A DNA stretch of 64,000 nucleotides, taken from positions 434,001 through 498,000 of the forward strand of contig NW_026570293.1 in NCBI RefSeq assembly GCF_019649055.1. Reading direction: 5' to 3'. The DNA comes from Paramacrobiotus metropolitanus. Lineage: Eukaryota; Tardigrada; Eutardigrada; Parachela; Macrobiotidae. The position numbers were made by a program, and so were the translations under genes. Position 1 is the stretch's first letter. Every line of letters starts with the position of its first letter. Positions 58,200 through 64,000 of the stretch are shown here, piece after piece. The notes beneath the pieces were generated by a model. It searched no databases. It worked only from the letters and a program-made list of their open reading frames with translations, and had not been told where the DNA came from.

Positions 58200-59039
58200 C
58201 ACAACCGATAAATCTGGCACGTCCCGATAGTCTGCATACAAGAGTGAAGCATATTTAGGGGACTGGCGCATGTGAAAGCGAAGGTCACGCAACAGCGCCC
58301 GGTCACAATCTTGATTCGGGTACAGAGTATAATGTTTTAAGAAGCCCCAGTGACGATTACTCCCTCCGCATTGAGAATGTACCGGATCCGTCAACGGAAG
58401 AGATCTACGGCTTCGCGTTTTTCGTGCATTTATTAGGTGCCGACATATTTGCGAACGATATGGCCGCAGCATCAGCCTGAAAAAATAATATGCTGATCAG
58501 TCCGTGACTACGTCCATCATCCGCCTTCTTTTTAAATGGATAGAGGCTCCGCATACCAACCTCCTTTAATTTGTTTCCCTAAGTACTACCTTTTCAAAAC
58601 CTTTGGTTTCTAACACGACCATGCAGCTTAGCCGAATCCCTTGCTTGGGGTCCAATGTCATAATACACTACCGTACTCATCATTGCACCAATAAATGCGC
58701 CAAGAAATACTGGGATCATTTGGAAATATCTTTTCAGACGAAGCTCTGTCCACCCATCCACTACTCCAAAAACAGGCAATATCAGAAAACTATCCAAAAT
58801 CTTTTCTAAAGTAAGTCTTGCCGGTAAGCGGCTGGTGGATTTTCTGGCAGGTTGAACTTCACCTTGATGCATGTTTTAAGTAGGCTCAACTGAACAAACT
58901 CCACCGAATTATACAAATGAATGCACCAAATGAATACCAAATTTACTTCATCTATACATCTACGCGACGCGAGTAGAGCGGTAAAGACATAGCCCGGCAA
59001 TGCCACCGTGACCGTCGTGATGCGCAGGTTCTTTACCAC
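58200..59039 (-). CDS. Possible membrane protein gene fragment
   Basis: Three minus-strand open segments have protein-like composition: 59039-58866 (ITTVTVALPGYVFTALLASR, hydrophobic), 58840-58605 (FQMIPVFLGAFIGAMMSTVV, then YYDIGPQARDS, hydrophobic) and 58482-58188 (RSLPLTDPVHSQCGGSNRHW, then SPKYASLLYADYRD). They may be exons of one gene, but donors between them are weak (GTTTTG) and I could not close the phases with confidence. Family unknown. Confidence 0.3.
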
Positions 59040-59605
59040 TTGGGCAACGCATGCATATGGAATACTAAGTCGTTTTAGAATTTGACAAACAGCTTTTTAA
59101 TGCACTGTTTCGGCAGGGTAAAAAAGGTGGCAATTGCAAGGTCTGGCAAGCGATAAAACTGCCAACTGTCAGAAATTTGAAATGCATCTGGATTCTGACA
59201 TTCAATTGACACAAGCATGTCTGTACGTAGTAGCACCTGAACCATATTTCTTTCGAACGTTTAAACCGCTTTATGACTGCTCTGGAGCACCGGGTCATTC
59301 CAGTTAACGGAAGTGTTACCGGTACGTAATGCCACTACGCATAACGATATCGATAATAATTAATGTATTATCAAATGATATCGAATGATATCGATAATAA
59401 ATGACTTTCTGTAACCGCCTGGCGGCCTGAGCAACTTGCACCACTGTCTGGTTCAGCCGCTGCCTCCCATACGTTACAGTTTTACCGAACAAGGGGCAGT
59501 GTGTATTTGTACGTTTACTGTAGAGTGAGCGTAGAGTAGATCAGGATCTGTGGTACAAAATTAGCTGTCGGGTACAGCACTGCACTGGTATTATATTGTG
59601 GCGGT

Positions 59606-59800
59606 TTGCTGAATCGATATTTATTGTTCGTGAGTGTAACATCGCAAAGAATGAAGCTCACGACAGTTTTCTTACCACTTGGGAAATACGTGCACAGGAA
59701 ATACGGTGTCATGTTAGAATCTGACAAACAGCTTTTTGCCGAATTGTTTCTCAGTTTACGCGCCATGGATCAGCTGTGGGACGATTATCAGTCGGACTGA
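59606..59800 (+). other. Short ORF with a duplicated motif
   Basis: A 64-codon ORF (from MLNRYLLF to WDDYQSD) whose segment ESDKQLFAELF matches, at DNA level, a stretch at about 59078-59115 (TTTAGAATTTGACAAACAGC, then TTTTTAATGCACTGTTTC). This may be a local duplication of an exon of unknown origin. Too short to call. Confidence 0.2.
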
Positions 59801-59869
59801 ATTACTTACCAGTTACCAGCATCGACACTTTAGCTAAGTGGTGATTAAACCAGGGCGATCTGCTTTTCC

Positions 59870-60030
59870 CTCCGGGCTTCGAACAGTTGAACCATTCGGG
59901 CCGGATGCTCCCTGCCTGATCACGTAAGTAGGTAACAAGATACAGCAGGGAACCAGCGAAGAGCGAGCAAGGCAGCGTTGACCCCAGCGGATCGGCACCG
60001 GAATCCAGCAGTCTCCGTTCAGGCGACAGC
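59870..60030 (+). mobile_element. Highly decayed retroelement tail
   Basis: GGGCCGGATGCTCCCTGCCTGATCAC, then ACAGCAGGGAACCAGCGAAGAGCGAGC and AGCGGATCGGCACCGGAATCCAGCAG aligns at the DNA level with 40340-40450 (GGACCGGATGCTGCCCGCACGATAAC, GACAGGAAACCGGCGAAAAACGAGC, AGCGGATCAGCATAGAAATTCAACG). No reading frame is left. Confidence 0.5.
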
Positions 60031-60099
60031 TCCAGGGGGAACAAATTTTCCGGGTTTGTGGACCGCATGTGAGTGACGCTTGCTAATCTTGTCATCTTG

Positions 60100-61613
60100 T
60101 GTACCGCGATGCTATGTTGATTTTCTATAACCTCTTGTGATATGTTATTCGTTGGCTGTGAATGCGATGGAAGCAGCGACTACCGCGAATTCTGCCCCAT
60201 GAAACGGTTTTAGCAGTCATACATAAAATTTTCTCTCAAATTTTCAGTTACGTCTCAATTTCAGATTTTCTCGACAGCCGGTAGCTTTTACTTTTACGTA
60301 TCATACTTTAACAACCAGACAACCCTCTGTTCTCTTTCTCCCCTCGTTCGTTTAGTTGCGCAACCGGATAGGCAAAGGCAGCCAAAAATTGTCAACTCTT
60401 TTCCCAGCTTTAAGAGGGAAGTACGGCATTTGTTCTCGGTACAACAGAGGCGGAAGCCGAAAAAGCTTTACAATAAAGGCAATTCTGCTGGTACAAATAT
60501 AGTATTATACCTGGTTGTGTTATACTGCCACAGGGTAACTACTGATTACGCGGAACGGAAGTATTTAATTCTATACCTTTTGCTGCTGCTGCACACAGTG
60601 CATAGGTAGCGCTCTGCATTACATTCCCAGCGCAACGAGACTAATAGCGTAAAATCTGTACAGTAATTGCGCCTAGCATACAAGTTTGCAGTTAGCACAC
60701 AGTTTTTCTGTTGCAAACAAACATCAGTTTATGTCCCCGTCACAAGCGCAATCCCTTCTTATCCAGATTCAGATCTATATTGCCTCGAATGGGATACACC
60801 AGAGCCGGCAAACCACAAAAGATTGACCAAAACCAATATTATATTCCGAAAGCCCGTAGTCGAAAACCCGGCCAGATAGTGTTCATTTCTTTCAAAACCT
60901 CTCCCGCTTCGAAAGCCAAAGCGGAGGATTTTTGACTACCTTCACCAAATGTAACTAAATTATTACAATAATAGTTATCATCGTGGCATTTTTAACCAGG
61001 CAGTGTTGCCACGTAAACCACCTAAATAAAGTTAAAAAATGAAAGTATTTTCCACTAATTAGAATATCAGAATGAATTTAATTAGCAGACCGTTATTACG
61101 ACAAGAACGACCACATACCTAACGTTGTCATCGAGGACAATTTCTAAACAAGTGCCGGCCGAGCAGCTATCGCTACACTATCACTACTGTGATTGTCTGT
61201 TCAATCAGTGATAGACCGAAGTTGTCACCGAACTACTGCCATCGTTCAGTGCACAAACCCGTTAGTCCAGCGAGTGACCGAAATTCCACTATATTCTAGT
61301 TAAATAGCCCGCTAAGTCAGTGAGTGACCAAACAAATAGAATGGGCAGCTTTCGACAATGTGTTTAGTCATGCTACGCTCATGGCAAGCTGGTCAGGACA
61401 GGTAGCCACACATGGTGAACCGCTTAGACAACATTCATTGTACAAAGCAAGTGACAGAACGAGCTTTTCCCACAGCTACGACTCAAAGGGATAAAAAAAA
61501 TGAGAATGGGATTGATACTGGCAGAAACTAAAAAAGATTCAGCAGCTTGGCTATATGGGCTGCCAGTGGCCGACATACTCACGAATAATATTAATACTAA
61601 CATGCAGATAGAA
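60100..61613. other. Spacer downstream of the large secreted protein gene, copy 2
   Basis: No gene recognised. From about 61424 to 61613 on the minus strand there is residual homology to the lost C-terminal codons of copy 1 (SPYSQAAESF against NAYNQAAGSF), in a different frame. Confidence 0.45.
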
Positions 61614-63859
61614 CTAAGAATTTTGCTCATGGGCAGCAGTGGACGTTTCCGTAGGAGGAATGGTAGTCGGGTGATCCGTTGCGGTGGTAGGATCACGGCT
61701 GCTTTTGATCGAGCCTTTCAGGAAAGTCGCAGACTGCAAGGAAGCAAAAACTACTATTTAATTCTCGTTTTGTATCTGAACCGGTAATCGCTTTATGGCT
61801 AACCACCATTTTTTGGGTTCTCTGAAAAATCTTTGGAAATCATTTCCACCATTTTTTAAACCGCCACTTACGAGAATTTATTGCGTAGTTAACTTGGAAA
61901 CAACTTTCCAGTCCTCAAAGAATAAGCTGACAAATTCATTGCATTGAGCATTTATGAAAAATTTGTATTTGCTACAGCGAAAAGTACTAACCTGCGTTCT
62001 CCTAGCAAACGTTATAGCAAACGTTAGATCCTTTTCGTCAAATAGTCTCCTCAAAGCATTAACCACTTCAGCGGCACTCTGATACTTGATCTTGTTGGTC
62101 CCCCTGGCTGTGTAGTTAACCCAGTCTGACACAGTCACGAAGATACGTAGTTCGTTCTCCGCATCACCCGGCATAACCCTAATATCGGTTAGCTGCGTCG
62201 GCGATGTCGCCGTCAGATTGGACAATGCGTTGCGAATTGCTGTCTCAAAAACCGGCATCCGCATTTCAACTTCCCCGTAATTTTGCACCTTCAAACCAAA
62301 GCTGATCGTCTGCTCTTTGCCGTTCTGCAGACAGTCCACAACGTCAAAAGTCTTCCAGTAGAAAGGTGCGGCGTTGAAATCGCTGACAGTACTCTGGAGG
62401 GCCTCCAGATTCGTTCCGTTCGGGAGTGCCCGATAGCTAACGACTCCCACGAGAATACGATCGCCGGAAGACGCACGGTCTTCCTAAAAAAATGTAGGCT
62501 TACAATTATCGGCAGTTACACGAATTCCAGCTCAAAGTGTCAGCAACTACTTGAATTATGTACTACGCAGTAAGCATAAAGTACTGAACTGCCTAATCCT
62601 GAAGACTTGTGGCGTACAAAAGCTGCAAGTACTGTACATAGTGTAAATCGAACTTGCTCTATACACCTCTTACATACGTTACATTCTTTGCCGCTATCAA
62701 ATGTGCTCCCTGCTATACGAATACAGGTAAATGCAGTATTTATCGTATCGAAACGTTGTTCAGGCTAAAAGAATCGGATAAAAAACGGGAAGCTACCGCA
62801 AAACGGGTACAACGAGGGAAATGCCGAGCTATGGGCACTGCTTCAAGAAGGCACTTCAATACTACGAAAATGAATTGCCGGTCGATCCGCGATTTGAATT
62901 TTTTGTAATAAAATCGACAAACTCAAACAGGGTGCGCGTGCAACAGAAATACATCAAACGCGCATAAACATTTGCAATATTGCGTAATGTGTTCCGATTG
63001 GGACAATTGTCATCTAGCGTCGTTCACCAACAGGTATGCACTAAACGAAGCGAATGTGACTCACATGTAGCCAATACGTCTCCACTGTGGTGGTAATGTT
63101 CATCTTCATGTCATTGTTGCTCCGCTGGGACACCCACACATCTGTCGGCATCCCGTTGAAGTCCCGCTGTCCGGCATACACCGCAGTGGACTGATTCCAT
63201 TCAAAAAGTGCGCGAGCGTTCTTCAGGTAGACAACTGTCGAGCGGTCGGAGTCAATGGGATCCAGGTTAGGATTGTCGATAGCTGAGACGCTACAACCAG
63301 CACCGCTAAGAAGCCACGTGCCCACGGGCATCGTGAACGACAGGCCGCTGTTGTAGTCGAGTAGTGTACGAGAGAAGGTGCGGTTCTGAATGGAGGACGA
63401 CGGGAAGTATGCACCACCCAATGAGTCCGTGATGCACGAGACCAAGGAGTGCGGGAGATCAAAGTTCATCTATAATTCAACAAATGCACGTGCAGGCAAA
63501 TTCGATTACTGCACCTGAATCCTCTATAAACCCGAAAATAAAGGATTTCAAGTTAATGGTTAACGTTCTTGGCAGTGGCAATCAAAGTACGGTGAGAATT
63601 ATGACGATTTTGCGCCGCAAATAACGAACAAGGAAGTAACCCGACCAACAGGACTTACTTTAAGGCGGTACACGGTCTTGTTCGTTTCGGCTAACGTTGT
63701 CATCGTGAGACTGAACTGGTCTGGAAGTATGGGAGCATTCTGTTTCTCCCGCATTCCACTAGTGCTATTGGGTGCCACAATAGTACAGGAAATAAATTTG
63801 AAACTAACGGACGTCCACAAACATAAAATCGTTACAGAGCGAGACATCATTTTTGGCAT
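61614..63859 (-). CDS. Large secreted protein of unknown family, copy 2 (short form)
   Basis: Paralogue of the gene at 51687-55434. Four exons, 63859-63659, 63469-63065, 62483-61992 and 61733-61614, are phase 0 throughout and give 405 residues. They correspond to exons 4-7 of copy 1 (NAPILPDQFSLTM; VGTWLLSGAGCSVSA, DFNGMPTDVWVS; VVDCLQNGKEQTISF, DAENELRIFVTV; SATFLKGSIKSS). No counterparts of copy 1 exons 1-3 are seen. Instead the first exon begins with a hydrophobic leader (MMSRSVTILCLWTSVSF) directly fused to the homologous core. The C-terminus stops about 54 residues early (EQNS then TAG) compared with copy 1. Exon 3 keeps the standard GTTAGT donor. Probably a functional, shortened secreted form. 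Confidence 0.72.
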
Positions 63860-64000
63860 CTGTTTGGTAGAAAAACTGCTGCTGCTCTATAGCATAGAAG
63901 CACTCCCAAACACAATAAGAATTACATAATCTACGATGTTCAAGTCAATTTCGAATTCCGTTCGCCTTCTTGAAACAATATGAAAGGCGTGCATGCAAGG
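63860..64000. other. 5' flank of the large secreted protein gene, copy 2
   Basis: Upstream of the chosen start; upstream exons, if any, could lie beyond the window edge. Confidence 0.4.

Noticed and set aside
1-64000. Bacterial or viral origin of the window
   Set aside because: Spliced genes with consistent phases, animal domain families and DNA transposons throughout exclude it.

Overview
The window is nuclear DNA of a multicellular animal. Genes are split by short introns (about 50 to 1,000 bp) with GT/AG borders and consistent reading phase, intergenic space is AT-rich, and the families seen are animal ones: PR/SET-domain (PRDM-type) C2H2 zinc-finger proteins, TIL-domain secreted proteins, and a pogo/Tigger transposase. 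An invertebrate such as an ecdysozoan (possibly a tardigrade) would fit, but the sequence alone does not settle this.

Layout. (1) 0-20.7 kb: three paralogous PRDM-type genes. Two lie in tandem on the minus strand (251-4910 and 11134-14855) and one diverges on the plus strand (15591-20656). The plus copy is intact and its exon phases close to an 876-residue protein. The second copy has a 1-base deletion in the PR/SET exon, and the first has lost the expected ATG. Between copies 1 and 2 lies a nested transposon: a 2.5-kb Tigger-like element with an apparently intact four-exon transposase, inserted in a 4.4-kb block bounded by 125-bp inverted repeats. (2) 21.9-34.5 kb: segmental duplications carrying small secreted TIL-domain genes (one dead, two intact), a multi-pass membrane protein gene with two broken copies, a PIF/Harbinger-like insertion with a TTA target duplication, MITEs, and retroelement tails. 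(3) 36.6-38.1 kb: a four-exon gene for a 370-residue Ser/Ala-rich protein of unknown function. (4) 39.1-48.7 kb: an inverted pair of genes for secreted Cys/Thr-rich proteins. The plus copy is intact (308 residues); the minus copy has a frameshift, retroelement insertions and an inverted last exon. (5) 49.6-50.6 kb: a fourth TIL gene. (6) 51.7-55.4 kb and 61.6-63.9 kb: two paralogous minus-strand genes for large secreted proteins of unknown family. The second lacks the first three exons and the C-terminal tail.

Common theme: every gene family here is locally duplicated, and at least one copy in most families is visibly broken. TA-flanked MITEs, retroelement tails and foldback elements lie in introns and at duplication borders. 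The strongest candidate for something undescribed is the PRDM-type family. It joins a PR/SET module to a twice-repeated domain with an NPYQY signature and two blocks of four C2H2 fingers, with one finger split by an intron.
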